A DNA stretch of 64,000 nucleotides from assembly GCA_044224605.1 (NCBI GenBank), contig JBGAKC010000020.1, positions 22,742 to 86,741 of the forward strand, in the 5' to 3' direction. Source of the DNA: UBA7672 sp044224605 (GTDB lineage: Bacteria > Pseudomonadota > Alphaproteobacteria > Caulobacterales > Hyphomonadaceae). How positions within the stretch are numbered: the stretch's first letter is position 1; each line of letters begins with the position of its first letter. The notes under the pieces are model-generated. The model had not been told where the DNA came from. It ran no database searches and was given only the letters and a program-made list of their open reading frames with translations. Position numbers and translations under genes: made by a program. Positions 25,625 to 35,352 of the stretch are shown here, one piece after another.

Positions 25625-28600
25625 ATGATCAATCTGAAGAGACTGGCCGGCGGCGTGGCCTTTGCGGCGGTGTCGGCGGCGCTGACGCCTGTAGCGTTCG
25701 CACAGGTGACGACATCGGGTGTGCAGGGCACGGTGTCCAATGCTGACGGTTCGCCCGCCAGTGACGCGACGGTGACGGTGACGGACACGCGTACGGGTTT
25801 GACCCGTACGGTGGTGTCGACTCCAAGCGGTTCGTTCGATGTGCGTGGCCTTAACGTCGGCGGCCCCTATTCGGTCGCTGTGTCCAAGGCCGGCGAACAG
25901 CCGACAACCGTCACGGGCGTGTTCCTCAACCTGGGTGCGGCGACGGACATCAACCTCCAGTTCTCCGGCCAGGTCGCCACGGACATCGTCGTGATCACGG
26001 CGAGCCAGGCCGGCGCCACTCCGATTGCCATCGGCCCGGCGTCGGTTTTCTCGGCCGAAGACCTCGCCGAGAAGCCCGCGATCAACCGCGACATCAAGGA
26101 CATTATCCGCAACGACCCGCGCATCTATCTCGACCAGACTGCGGGCGGCCCGGTGGGCACGGACGGCGTGCAGTGCGCCGGCGCGAGCCCGCGCTTCAAC
26201 TCGATCACGGTCGACGGGATCGGTCTCAACGACGGTTTCGGCCTCAACAACAACGGCTATCCGACGGAGCGCCTGCCGTTCCCGTTCGACGCCATCAACC
26301 AGGTGTCAGTCGAGCTGGCTCCCTATGACCCGCAATACGGCGGCTTCACGGGTTGCACGATCAACATGGTGTCCAAGTCGGGCGCCAACGACTTCCACGC
26401 CAAATTCTTCTACGATTATACCAACGACTCGATGCGTGGCGACACGATCGAGGGACGCTCGGTCTTCGTTCCGAAGTTTGATGAAAAGCGCTACGGCGTC
26501 AGCTTTGGCGGCCCGATCATTCAGGACACGCTGTTCTTCTTCGGCGCGTATGAGAAATTTGAAGGCGTGAACATCTTCGGACGCGGCCCGGAAGGCTCTG
26601 GCGCGACCACGATCGTCACCGGCTTCACGCAGGCCGAATACGACCAGATCGTCAACATTGCCAACACGGTCTACGGCATCAGCGATCTTGGCGGTACGCC
26701 GACGTCGGATCCGGCTGTGGACGAGAAATACCTCGCCCGCATCGACTGGAACATCAACGACCGTCACCGCGCAGCGTTCACCTACAACTACAACAAGGGC
26801 CTGAACCTCACCGAATCGGACACCGGCTCGACGCGCTTCGAGTTCGGCAAACACCTTTACGACCGCGGCACCGAGCTGAAGGCCTACTCCGGCCAGCTGT
26901 TCTCGGACTGGACGGACGATTTCTCGACCGAACTGCGCGTCGCCTACAACGACGTTGACGCCACTGCGGCCTGCCGGGACGGAGCCAACATCGGCGAAGT
27001 CCAGATCATCGTCGATCCGGGTCGCACCGTGTTCCTCGGTTGCGACGACAGCCGCCACTTCAACGACCTGAACTATACCGTATTGCAGGTCAAAGCGGCC
27101 GCTCACTACCGTCTGGAAGATCACCAGCTCGGTTTCGGCCTTGAACGGCAGACATTCGACATCTTCAACGCCTTCACCCAGAACGTTGAAGGTCGCTTCA
27201 TGTTCAACAGCATTGCCGAATTTGCGGCCGGCACGCCGGCGCAGATCAACTATGGCAACGCCGCGGGGACCAACAACCCGAACGACACGGCTGCAACCTT
27301 CAAGTACGATATCAACACGGTCTACGTTCAGGATGAGTTCCCGGTCGGCGACAACGCCGACATCACGCTCGGTCTGCGCTACGACTGGTACACGAACGAC
27401 GTCAAACCGCGGTTCAACCAGTTCTTCCTGGCGCGCAACGGCTTTGACAACACCGAGAACCTGGACGGCAAGGGCATCCTGCAGCCGCGCTTTGGCTTCA
27501 AGTGGGATGTGATGGACGACCTGTCGCTGCGTGGCGGCGTCGGCCTGTTCGCTGGCGGCAACCCGAACGTGTGGGTGTCGAACTCCTACTCCAATGATGG
27601 CATCACGGCGGTCCAGCTCCAGCTGGGGACGACCCCGTCGCCAACGACGACGCTCGGAGGTTCGATCCTGAACATCCAGAACGTCGGAGACGAACGCGGC
27701 TCTGGTCAGACCGTCAACCCGAACGGCGCGCTTTGGGGGGTTCCGAAATACATGTACGATCAGGTCGCCCTGCAGACCCCGAACTCGGCTGTTGCAGCGA
27801 TCGATCCGGACTTCCAGCCGGCGTCGGAGTGGAAGATGTCGATCGGGGCCACTTATGACCTCGACTTCAACAACTTCGGCATGGGGCTGCTTGGCGACGG
27901 CTACAAGGTGGATTTCGATTACATCCGCGCCGTCACGAACAACGCGGCCACCATCAAGAACAACAACCTGTTGCAGATCGGAACTGCGCCGGATGGTTCT
28001 CCGCTTTACAAGCGCGGCGACCGGTCTGATCCGGACTGCCTCGTCGCGGCGACCGTCAACACCGCTGCCTGCGCCGCGCGTACGTCGGACGACCTGATCC
28101 TGACCAACGCAGTTGAAGGCGGCCAGACGGACGTCTACTCAGTCGCCCTGTCGAACAGCCTCGACGACTGGGGCATCGACTGGTCGATCGCTTATGCCCA
28201 TATCGACGCCAAGGATACGCGCTCGATGACGTCGTCGGTTGCCGGCTCGAACTTCGGTTCGATCGCGGTGAGCGACATCAACGATCCGGAACGGGCGCGG
28301 TCGAACTTCCTGATTCCCAATCGCATCACGATGAACGTGTCGTGGGAGCATGATTGGTTCGACGACTTCACGACCCGCATCTCGCTGTTCGGTGAACAGT
28401 ATCAGACGCGCCCGTACTCCTACGTGTTCGCTTCGGGCGGCACGGTCGATACGTGGGGCGACAACAACGAAGGCCTGCACCTGCTCTACGTGCCGACGGG
28501 TCCGACGGATCCGAACGTCGTCTTCTGCAGCAACACCAACGCGGCGGACAACACGCTGTGCGGCGGCGCTGCGACGAACTTCAACACCAGCGACTTCTTC

Positions 28601-28948
28601 GCCTGGGCGGACGCCGTCGGCCTCCAGCGCGGTGCGCAGACGAAGCGCAACGCCTTCGAAGGCGGCTGGAACAACAAGTTCGATCTCAAGATCGAGCAGG
28701 AGTTCCCCACCGGCTTCGGCAAGGGCACGGCGTTCCTGGTCATCGAGAACCTCGGCAACCTGCTGAACGACGAGTGGGGCGTGCTGTACGAATCGCCCTT
28801 CCCGCAGCGCACGGCCGTGGTCGAGGTTGACCGCGACGTCGCCACCAACCGCTTCATCTACCGCCGGCTGGCGCAACCGAACATCGACGATGCGGTCGAC
28901 GGCGTGTCATTCTGGACGGTGAAGGTCGGCGCGACCTGGGGCTTCTAG
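25625..28948 (+). CDS. Oar-like TonB-dependent receptor
   Basis: A 1107-residue outer-membrane protein. Signal peptide 1-26, a carboxypeptidase regulatory-like beta-sandwich (about 29-110, VQGTVSNADGSPASDATVTVT), a plug-type segment (about 130-260), then a long beta-barrel. The last residues (VGATWGF) end in a terminal Phe, as barrel proteins do for insertion. The layout matches Oar-like receptors, which take up large or unknown substrates with TonB energy. No classical TonB box is recognisable. It is monocistronic, with a strong terminator right after. Confidence 0.9.
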   Translation: MINLKRLAGGVAFAAVSAALTPVAFAQVTTSGVQGTVSNADGSPASDATVTVTDTRTGLTRTVVSTPSGSFDVRGLNVGGPYSVAVSKAGEQPTTVTGVFLNLGAATDINLQFSGQVATDIVVITASQAGATPIAIGPASVFSAEDLAEKPAINRDIKDIIRNDPRIYLDQTAGGPVGTDGVQCAGASPRFNSITVDGIGLNDGFGLNNNGYPTERLPFPFDAINQVSVELAPYDPQYGGFTGCTINMVSKSGANDFHAKFFYDYTNDSMRGDTIEGRSVFVPKFDEKRYGVSFGGPIIQDTLFFFGAYEKFEGVNIFGRGPEGSGATTIVTGFTQAEYDQIVNIANTVYGISDLGGTPTSDPAVDEKYLARIDWNINDRHRAAFTYNYNKGLNLTESDTGSTRFEFGKHLYDRGTELKAYSGQLFSDWTDDFSTELRVAYNDVDATAACRDGANIGEVQIIVDPGRTVFLGCDDSRHFNDLNYTVLQVKAAAHYRLEDHQLGFGLERQTFDIFNAFTQNVEGRFMFNSIAEFAAGTPAQINYGNAAGTNNPNDTAATFKYDINTVYVQDEFPVGDNADITLGLRYDWYTNDVKPRFNQFFLARNGFDNTENLDGKGILQPRFGFKWDVMDDLSLRGGVGLFAGGNPNVWVSNSYSNDGITAVQLQLGTTPSPTTTLGGSILNIQNVGDERGSGQTVNPNGALWGVPKYMYDQVALQTPNSAVAAIDPDFQPASEWKMSIGATYDLDFNNFGMGLLGDGYKVDFDYIRAVTNNAATIKNNNLLQIGTAPDGSPLYKRGDRSDPDCLVAATVNTAACAARTSDDLILTNAVEGGQTDVYSVALSNSLDDWGIDWSIAYAHIDAKDTRSMTSSVAGSNFGSIAVSDINDPERARSNFLIPNRITMNVSWEHDWFDDFTTRISLFGEQYQTRPYSYVFASGGTVDTWGDNNEGLHLLYVPTGPTDPNVVFCSNTNAADNTLCGGAATNFNTSDFFAWADAVGLQRGAQTKRNAFEGGWNNKFDLKIEQEFPTGFGKGTAFLVIENLGNLLNDEWGVLYESPFPQRTAVVEVDRDVATNRFIYRRLAQPNIDDAVDGVSFWTVKVGATWGF

Positions 28949-28977
28949 GACCTCCAGAATTTGCGGAAAGAGACAAG

Positions 28978-29013
28978 AGAGGCGGCTCCCTCCGGGGCCG
29001 CCTCTTTTCTTTC
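28978..29013 (+). terminator. intrinsic terminator of the Oar-like gene
   Basis: AGAGGCGGC (28978-28986) pairs with GCCGCCTCT (28997-29005) around a 10-base loop that itself holds a CCC/GGG pair. TTTTCTTT follows at once. It lies 30 bases after the receptor stop, so the receptor is a single-gene unit. Confidence 0.9.
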
Positions 29014-29088
29014 AGGGAAACGGGGCCATATGCGCGCGCTTGCGCGCGGGCCTTGTACCCCGGGCCATTGATGATAGAGCGGCGAACC

Positions 29089-30102
29089 ATGAGCGAGACG
29101 AGCCTTCATCCTCCGGCCGAATGGGCCAGGCACGCGGCGATCTGGACGGCCTGGCCGGCCGACGAGGAACTGTGGCTGGACGACCTGGCGCCCGCGCAGG
29201 CGGAAGTGGCGGGCATGATCCGGGCGCTGGCAGCGCCGGGTCCGGACGGCCGTCCGGGCGACAAGGTGAAGCTGCTGGTACATGGGCCAGCGGCGCTGCT
29301 CTCGGCCGAGAAGGCCGTGGGCGATCACGCCGAGATCATCCAGGCGCAGTATGGCGATATCTGGCTGCGGGATACGGGCCCGATCTTCTATTCCAACGAC
29401 CGCTGCGCGCTGTTCACCTTCAACGGCTGGGGCGGGAAGTATGTGCTCGACCATGACGATGTGGTCGGAGCCTTCGTGGCGATCGAGGCGGGCGCTGATG
29501 CGACGCGGTGGGACCGCGTGCTCGAGGGTGGCGCGCTGGACTGGGACGGAGAGGGCACGATGCTCACCACCCGGGAGTGTCTCCTCAACCCGAACCGCAA
29601 CCCGCTGATGACGTTCGACGAGGTGCGCGCCATGCTGCATGACGCGCTGGGCGCGAAGTCCGTGATCTGGATCGAGCGGGGTCTTCTGAACGATCACACG
29701 GATGGTCACGTCGACAATATTGCACGCTTCCTCGCACCGGGTGTTGTTGCGTGCCAGTCGGCGGCCGATGCGGACGATCCGAACGCCGAGCGTCTGGACG
29801 AGATCGCGAACTTCCTGAAGATGCAGCGCGATGCCCGCGGGCGTCAGCTGCAGGTCGTGCGCATTCCTTCACCCGGCCGCGTGGAAGATGAAGATGGTGA
29901 GATCGTTCCCGCCAGCCACATGAACTTCCTGATCGGGAACTCCACGGTCGTGGTGCCGACCTATGGCACGCCTTCGGCGCAAGAGGCTGTCAACGCACTC
30001 AAGCCGTTCTTCCCGGGTCGGAATGTGGTCGGCCTGCCATCGCGCCATATCCTGACGGGCGGCGGTTCGTTCCACTGCATCACGCAGCAGCAGCCGGAAT
30101 AA
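29089..30102 (+). CDS. aguA: agmatine deiminase
   Basis: A 337-residue enzyme converting agmatine to N-carbamoylputrescine and ammonia. It belongs to the guanidino-group-modifying superfamily: WTAWPADEELW near the N-terminus, WLRDTGP, HTDGHVDNIARF with the catalytic His and Asp, and the nucleophile Cys 330 in GGGSFHCITQQQP at the extreme C-terminus. ATG 29089 gives the usual family start. It is followed 10 bases later by aguB, so the two-step agmatine-to-putrescine path is complete. Confidence 0.95.
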   Translation: MSETSLHPPAEWARHAAIWTAWPADEELWLDDLAPAQAEVAGMIRALAAPGPDGRPGDKVKLLVHGPAALLSAEKAVGDHAEIIQAQYGDIWLRDTGPIFYSNDRCALFTFNGWGGKYVLDHDDVVGAFVAIEAGADATRWDRVLEGGALDWDGEGTMLTTRECLLNPNRNPLMTFDEVRAMLHDALGAKSVIWIERGLLNDHTDGHVDNIARFLAPGVVACQSAADADDPNAERLDEIANFLKMQRDARGRQLQVVRIPSPGRVEDEDGEIVPASHMNFLIGNSTVVVPTYGTPSAQEAVNALKPFFPGRNVVGLPSRHILTGGGSFHCITQQQPE

Positions 30103-30112
30103 GGAGGCGATC

Positions 30113-30976
30113 ATGTCCCGCAAGATCACGCTCGCCGTACTCCAGTCGGCGCTGACCGACGATCCCGCGACGAACATCAGGCGCGTCAGCGAACTCGTGC
30201 GCGAGGCCGCATCGAAAGGCGCGGACGTGATCCTTCCGTCCGAGCTGTTCGAAGGCCACTATTTCTGCACTTCGCAGGAAGAGCAGAATTTCGACCGCGC
30301 CCATCCCTGGCGCGAAAGCCCGGCCGTGAAGGCGATGGCGAAACTGGCGGCCGAGCTGAACGTCGTGATCCCGGTCTCGATCTTCGAGAAGGCGGGTCCA
30401 GCCTATTTCAACACCGTCGTGATGATCGATGCGGACGGCTCGCTGATGGGGATCTATCGCAAGTCGCACATTCCCGATGGCCCCGGCTATCAGGAGAAAT
30501 ACTATTTCCGTCCCGGAGATACCGGCTTCCGGGTCTGGGACACGAAGAAGGGCAAGATTGGCGTCGGCATCTGCTGGGACCAGTGGTATCCGGAAACCGC
30601 GCGCGCGATGGCGCTGATGGGCGCCGACGTTCTGCTCTACCCGACGGCCATCGGTTCGGAGCCGCACGACTCCTCGCTCGATACCGCCGCGCGCTGGCGC
30701 CGGGCGATGCTGGGTCATGCCGTTTCGAACGTGACGCCTGTCGCCGCGGCCAACCGTGTCGGCGACGAGAACGGCCAGGTGTTCTACGGCACGTCCTTCA
30801 TCTCCGACCATACTGGTGAAATCCTCGGCGATCTCGACCGCAAGGAAGAGGGCGTCGTCGTGGCGACTGTGGACATGGACGAAGTCGATCGTGCTCGCGC
30901 CGCATGGGGCTTCTTTCGTGATCGCCGTACGGATCTCTATGGTCCGCTCGTCGGCTCGTTGAGCGAAAGGGGCTGA
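30113..30976 (+). CDS. aguB: N-carbamoylputrescine amidase
   Basis: A 287-residue nitrilase-superfamily enzyme that hydrolyses N-carbamoylputrescine to putrescine, CO2 and ammonia. The catalytic triad is present: Glu 44 (LPSELFEG), Lys 117 (GIYRKSHIPD) and Cys 154 (GICWDQWYPE). Length and these contexts match plant and bacterial AguB. It has a good AGGAGGCG ribosome site and follows aguA by 10 bases. MurI follows by 10 bases, so the three genes probably form one operon. Confidence 0.95.
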   Translation: MSRKITLAVLQSALTDDPATNIRRVSELVREAASKGADVILPSELFEGHYFCTSQEEQNFDRAHPWRESPAVKAMAKLAAELNVVIPVSIFEKAGPAYFNTVVMIDADGSLMGIYRKSHIPDGPGYQEKYYFRPGDTGFRVWDTKKGKIGVGICWDQWYPETARAMALMGADVLLYPTAIGSEPHDSSLDTAARWRRAMLGHAVSNVTPVAAANRVGDENGQVFYGTSFISDHTGEILGDLDRKEEGVVVATVDMDEVDRARAAWGFFRDRRTDLYGPLVGSLSERG

Positions 30977-30986
30977 GCCACACGCC

Positions 30987-31775
30987 ATGACCCGCGCGCT
31001 TGTCTTCGACTCTGGCGTGGGCGGGCTGACAATTGCCGCCGAACTGCGCAAGGCCGCGCCGGACTGGATCGTCGATTATGCAGCGGACTCGGGCTTCTTT
31101 CCCTATGGCGTGAAGACGGACGCGGAGCTGCGCGAGCGGTTGCCGCAACTTTGCGCCACGCTTGTGAATGTCGCGAAGCCGGATGTGCTGGTGATCGCCT
31201 GCAACACGGCTTCAACGCTGTCGCTGGCGGATATACGCGCGAAGGTCAACGTGCCTGTGGTGGGCACCGTGCCGGCGATCAAGCCGGCGGCGGAGCAGAC
31301 GAAGACCGGCGTGATCGGCATTCTGGCGACGCCAGGGACGGTTCGGCGTGCATACCTCGACGACCTCGAGAAGCAATTCGCGGCCGGCAAGACCGTGATC
31401 CGACGCGGCACGGCGGGGTTGGTCGACATCGCTGAGCGCGCCGTGCGCGGGCAGGCGGTGGATCAGGAACAGGTCGCTTATGCCGTGAGGCCGCTGTTCG
31501 ATCCGCCGGATGGACCGCGGATCGACATCGTGGTTCTGGCCTGCACGCATTTCCCGCTGATCCGCGGGGCGATCCAGGCGGCGTGCCCGGGCGGTGTTCG
31601 CCTGATTGACACCGGGGAGGCTGTAGCGAAGCAGGCGATCCGCATCGCCCCGCAGACGCCGCGTCCGACGGGCGAGCCTGTCGCCTATGTCACGGGCGGG
31701 GCGGCCAACAAGGCGGCGATGACGCCTGCTTTCGCACGTTTCGGCTATCACGCCATCGAGATCATTGACGTCTAG
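30987..31775 (+). CDS. murI: glutamate racemase
   Basis: A 262-residue cofactor-independent racemase supplying D-glutamate for peptidoglycan. The two catalytic Cys are present: Cys 72 (VIACNTAS) and Cys 186 (LACTHFPL). Asp 8 and Ser 9 in FDSGVGG bind the substrate carboxylate and amine. ATG 30987 is 10 bases after aguB. Placement with aguAB is not usual for murI, and may reflect shared expression only. Confidence 0.95.
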   Translation: MTRALVFDSGVGGLTIAAELRKAAPDWIVDYAADSGFFPYGVKTDAELRERLPQLCATLVNVAKPDVLVIACNTASTLSLADIRAKVNVPVVGTVPAIKPAAEQTKTGVIGILATPGTVRRAYLDDLEKQFAAGKTVIRRGTAGLVDIAERAVRGQAVDQEQVAYAVRPLFDPPDGPRIDIVVLACTHFPLIRGAIQAACPGGVRLIDTGEAVAKQAIRIAPQTPRPTGEPVAYVTGGAANKAAMTPAFARFGYHAIEIIDV

Positions 31776-31813
31776 GGCCGGCCTGCCGATCTAATCCGGC
31801 AAGGACAGGCTGT

Positions 31814-32902
31814 ATGGCTGACACCACCGCTCCTAAACTGATCAACCTCGCCCTGCAGGGCGGCGGCTCGCACGGGGCCTTCTCGTGGGGTGTGCTTGAC
31901 CGGCTGCTGGAAGATCCGCGCGTGGAGATCGAGGCGATCACCGGCGCGTCCGCTGGCGCGATGAACGCCGTGGCGCTGGCGGCTGGTTTCGCGGATGGCG
32001 ACCGCGAGGAGGCGAGGGCGTCGTTGAGGCGTTTCTGGAACGGCGTGCTGGTCGAGGCGCGCACAAGCCCGCTGCAGCGTTCGCCAATCGAGGCGCTGCT
32101 CGGTGGCTGGAACATGGATACCTCGCCGGCCTATGTGATGTTCGATCTCGTGACGCGCATTGCGAGCCCCTATGATTTCAACCCGTTCAATCTCAATCCT
32201 TTGCGTGATCTCGTTATCCAGCTCATTGATTTCGACCGGGTACGGAAGTCGAAGGTGAAGGTGTTCATCTCCGCGACCAATGTTGAAACGGGGCGCGCCC
32301 ATGTCTGGGACAAGAAGGACATGACGGCCGACCATGTGATGGCATCCGCGTGCCTGCCCTGGCTGTTCAAGGCGGTGGAGATTGACGGCGTGCCGTACTG
32401 GGATGGCGGCTTCACCGGAAACCCGGCGTTATGGCCTCTGTTCGAGCACTGCGCGTCGGACGATGTGGTGCTCGTGCAGATCAACCCGATCCGGCGGCCG
32501 GGTGCGCCGACCACCGCGCGAGATATCATCAACCGGGTGAACGAGATCACTTTCAATGCCGCTCTGCTGCACGATTTGCGCGCCATGGACTTCGTGGCGC
32601 GCCTGATGGAGGCGGGGCGGCTGGAGGGGACAGGCTACCGTCACATGCTGATGCACGCGATTGCCGACGAGAAATCGCTGGCCGAGCTTGGGGCGTCGTC
32701 CAAGTTCAACGTCGAGCCGGAGTTCATCGACATGCTGTTCGACAAGGGGCGCAAGGCGGCCGAGCAGTGGCTGAGAACGAGTCTCCGGCATGTCGGAACG
32801 AAGTCGACAGTGAATATCCGGCGTATGTTCCAGGGCGAGGACGACTCGCTCGACGGCGACCAGCTGAAACCGCCGCGACGCAGGGCGAAGGCGGCGGAAT
32901 AG
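31814..32902 (+). CDS. patatin-like phospholipase
   Basis: A 362-residue patatin-fold lipid hydrolase. The oxyanion loop GGGSHG is at 16-21, the nucleophile elbow GASAG gives Ser 46, and the dyad Asp is in WDGGFTGNP near residue 197. No signal or TM segment is seen, so it is cytosolic or peripheral. The C-terminal tail is basic (PPRRRAKAAE). It lies 38 bases after murI in the same direction. Its substrate (phospholipid or storage lipid) is not known. Confidence 0.9.
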   Translation: MADTTAPKLINLALQGGGSHGAFSWGVLDRLLEDPRVEIEAITGASAGAMNAVALAAGFADGDREEARASLRRFWNGVLVEARTSPLQRSPIEALLGGWNMDTSPAYVMFDLVTRIASPYDFNPFNLNPLRDLVIQLIDFDRVRKSKVKVFISATNVETGRAHVWDKKDMTADHVMASACLPWLFKAVEIDGVPYWDGGFTGNPALWPLFEHCASDDVVLVQINPIRRPGAPTTARDIINRVNEITFNAALLHDLRAMDFVARLMEAGRLEGTGYRHMLMHAIADEKSLAELGASSKFNVEPEFIDMLFDKGRKAAEQWLRTSLRHVGTKSTVNIRRMFQGEDDSLDGDQLKPPRRRAKAAE

Positions 32903-32965
32903 ACCGTATGTTCGTCCTCGAAGGCGTTTACCCGTGTCGGGTGCTGTTGTCGACGAACATGGGAG

Positions 32966-34276
32966 CTAAAGGAAGTCCAGGGTTTTCGGGTCGCCGCCGA
33001 TCCAGGCGTGCTGGACTTCCGCCGACAGGAACAGCCCGCCTAGCGCCAGAACCGAAAGCCCCTCGCGCTGCGCACGCGCCTTGGCGAGTTGCGCGGCTTC
33101 GAGCGTGTCCTGCGCAATGACAATATCACGGGCGCGCCTGGCGAAGGCGCTGACGAACAGGCCGACATCGGCGCCAGCTTTGTGGGCGCGCGTCAGGATG
33201 AAGTGGTCGAAGCGCGAAGCGACGACGTCGGCGATGCCGGCCACCTCCTTCGAGGCGGAGACGCCGAAGACGACAAGCGTTTTCTCGCGTGGGCTGAACT
33301 CCAGGAAGGTGCGCGTGACGAAGTCGAGCGCACGGGGCGTGTGACCGACGTCGATCCAGAGATCAGGCGAGGTGGAGACTTTCTCCAGCCGGCCAGGCCA
33401 GCTTGTGCGGCCGAGGGCGGCCAGCATCGCGGCGTGGCGTTCAGCATTCTGCTCCGGCTTGATGCCGAGCCAGACTTCGGCGGCGCGCAGGCCGGTGACG
33501 GCGTTGTCGACCTGATGTCGCCCTGCGAGTTTCAGGGTCACCGTCTGGTCGGCGGCGGGCAGAGCAGCCGTGAAACCGTAGGTAAAGCGTGCGCCTTCCT
33601 GTGTGTTGACCACCGGTCCGATGCGGCGGCTGGCGAGGGCGGGAAGGGTGGCCTTGCCGGACAGGCCGGCATAGGCGGCGACGCGGACGGCCAGCCGGTC
33701 GCTGATTGAGGGGGAGAGGACAACGCAACCGCCAGGGGCGACGGCGTCCGACTTGTCGTAGGCGATCAGTTCCTCGGTCGCGCCGAGAAGTTCGGTGTGC
33801 TCGAGTTCGATCGAGGTGAGGACGGAGACGCTGGCCCGAACCGTGCGCACTGGATCGTAGCGGCCGCCGATGCCGGCTTCCCACACGATGGCGTCGGGCT
33901 TTTCCTTCTGGAACCAGAGGACGGCGAGCAGGAACAGGAATTCGAATGCACCCATCCGATCGCCTTCGGGCAGGGTACGGGCGAACGCGAGCACCGTTTC
34001 GGCGTGACGTTCGAAATCCGCTTTGGGGATCATGTCGTCGCCGATCATGAAGCGTTCGCGCACGTCGAACAGGTGGGGCGAGGTGAAACAACCGACGCGC
34101 ATGCCGGCGGCCTCGATGGCGGAGGTGATGAAGCGGGAGGTGGAGCCCTTGCCATTCGTGCCCGTCACGGCGAGGGAGCGGCGTGCGAGGTCGGCGCGGT
34201 CGATGCGATGGATCTGGAGGAACCGCTCGATGCGATGCAGGCCGATACCGTCGCCGAATTTGGGGAGATCGAACAT
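32966..34276 (-). CDS. FolC/Mur-ligase-like amide ligase (divergent)
   Basis: A 436-residue protein of the Mur/FolC ligase family. ATP loop TGTNGKGST at 38-46, SPHLFDVRERFMIG, then WEAGIGGRYDP in place of EVGLGGRLDATN, a Lys in YDKSDA, and IDVGHTPRAL in place of the FolC DGAHNP. These changes set it apart from housekeeping FolC. It should ligate an amino acid or amine to a carboxylate with ATP. The start (34276 or 34279) overlaps the stop of the ATP-grasp gene, so they are co-translated. It may still be the only FolC; the genome must tell. Confidence 0.75.
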   Translation of the reverse strand: MFDLPKFGDGIGLHRIERFLQIHRIDRADLARRSLAVTGTNGKGSTSRFITSAIEAAGMRVGCFTSPHLFDVRERFMIGDDMIPKADFERHAETVLAFARTLPEGDRMGAFEFLFLLAVLWFQKEKPDAIVWEAGIGGRYDPVRTVRASVSVLTSIELEHTELLGATEELIAYDKSDAVAPGGCVVLSPSISDRLAVRVAAYAGLSGKATLPALASRRIGPVVNTQEGARFTYGFTAALPAADQTVTLKLAGRHQVDNAVTGLRAAEVWLGIKPEQNAERHAAMLAALGRTSWPGRLEKVSTSPDLWIDVGHTPRALDFVTRTFLEFSPREKTLVVFGVSASKEVAGIADVVASRFDHFILTRAHKAGADVGLFVSAFARRARDIVIAQDTLEAAQLAKARAQREGLSVLALGGLFLSAEVQHAWIGGDPKTLDFL

Positions 34277-35265
34277 CATCCCTCCAGGCATTCGTTGAGC
34301 ATCCGCGTCCAGATGCTACGGATAAGATCGGTGCGGCCAGCGAGTTCCAGCGTGCGCAGGCCGGGGTTGCCATTGACCTCGATCACGACGAGGTCGCTGA
34401 GATCGCTGCCCGCCGAAACGTCGAACATGTCGACGGCGCCGACGCGCAGGCCGACGGCTGCGACAGCGGCGATGGCGAGGCGGGCGAGAGGAGCCGGAGC
34501 GTTTTCGCTAACTTGCTCAATGCCGCCCGCCGCCGAGAGATTACGACGGCCGGGCAGGATGATGTGCTCGCCCTTCTTCGGAACCTGATTGAGGTCGCGG
34601 TGGAGGGAGGATGGCCGGACGGCGGACACGCCTTCCGCGGCAAGTCGCTGGTTTAGCGCCGCGAGCAATTGTTCGAGCGTCGAAACGCCATCGCCGGCGA
34701 GGGTTGGCCCGGCTTTGGTGGAATGGAAGACCGCGCGGCCATCCTGCACGAAGATGCGGTGCTCGGCGCCGAGCAGGACGGGTTCGATCAGGAAAGCTTC
34801 GAAGTCCACGGCAATGCGGGAGATGTAGTCGGAGAGGTCCTCAGCATCGCCGACGATCTCCGCGAATGTTCCACGCGAGCCGAGATTGGGTTTGCAGAAG
34901 ACGGGATAACCAAGCCTCGCGGCGTAGACGGCGGCGTCCTCGGCTTCGCGACCGGGCGTGCGCAGGGCGGCGCGTCGGCGGTGGGCGAAGAACAGACCGC
35001 CCGGAATGACTGGCAGGCCATTCGCGGTGAGCACGGCCTTGGTGTGAGCCTTGTCGCGCGAGATCGTATAGGCGACGGCGCTGTTGACCGGATAGGCCGA
35101 AACGTTGCCTCCGCCGCCGAGGACGGATCGGCCATTCTTCATGATGCGGAAGAGATAGCCGCCGCCATTGTCGAGATCCTCGAACCGCGCGCCGATGGCT
35201 TCGGCGGCGTCCCTGGCGTAGCGGGTCAGATCGGGAACCGGCATGGGCCGCGCTGTAGCAGGCAA
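34276..35265 (-). CDS. cyanophycin-synthetase-like ATP-grasp ligase
   Basis: A 329-residue stand-alone ATP-grasp protein. Its order of motifs follows the ATP-grasp part of cyanophycin synthetase: ISRDKAHTKAVLTANGLPV, FCKPNLGSRG, GAEHRIFVQDG, GDGVSTLEQLLAALN, ILPGRRNLSAAGG and VEVNGNPGL. ATP-grasp enzymes form C-N bonds via an acyl phosphate, here probably joining an amino acid or amine to a carboxylate. The acceptor is unknown. It is translationally coupled to the Mur-ligase-like gene downstream, so the pair resembles a split cyanophycin-synthetase type enzyme. Confidence 0.8.
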   Translation of the reverse strand: MPATARPMPVPDLTRYARDAAEAIGARFEDLDNGGGYLFRIMKNGRSVLGGGGNVSAYPVNSAVAYTISRDKAHTKAVLTANGLPVIPGGLFFAHRRRAALRTPGREAEDAAVYAARLGYPVFCKPNLGSRGTFAEIVGDAEDLSDYISRIAVDFEAFLIEPVLLGAEHRIFVQDGRAVFHSTKAGPTLAGDGVSTLEQLLAALNQRLAAEGVSAVRPSSLHRDLNQVPKKGEHIILPGRRNLSAAGGIEQVSENAPAPLARLAIAAVAAVGLRVGAVDMFDVSAGSDLSDLVVIEVNGNPGLRTLELAGRTDLIRSIWTRMLNECLEG

Positions 35266-35352
35266 CGGCAGAACACGAAACAGCTATCGCGATTGTCTCG
35301 TTCCGGGTCGGCGGCGAGGGTCCGTGACCAAGCTCGAGCGCACGGTTTCACC

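Noticed and set aside
32966..34276. Calling the Mur-ligase-like gene simply folC
   Set aside because: The GGR-Asp-Pro and GHTP motifs deviate from FolC, and the partner is an ATP-grasp protein. The call was left broader.
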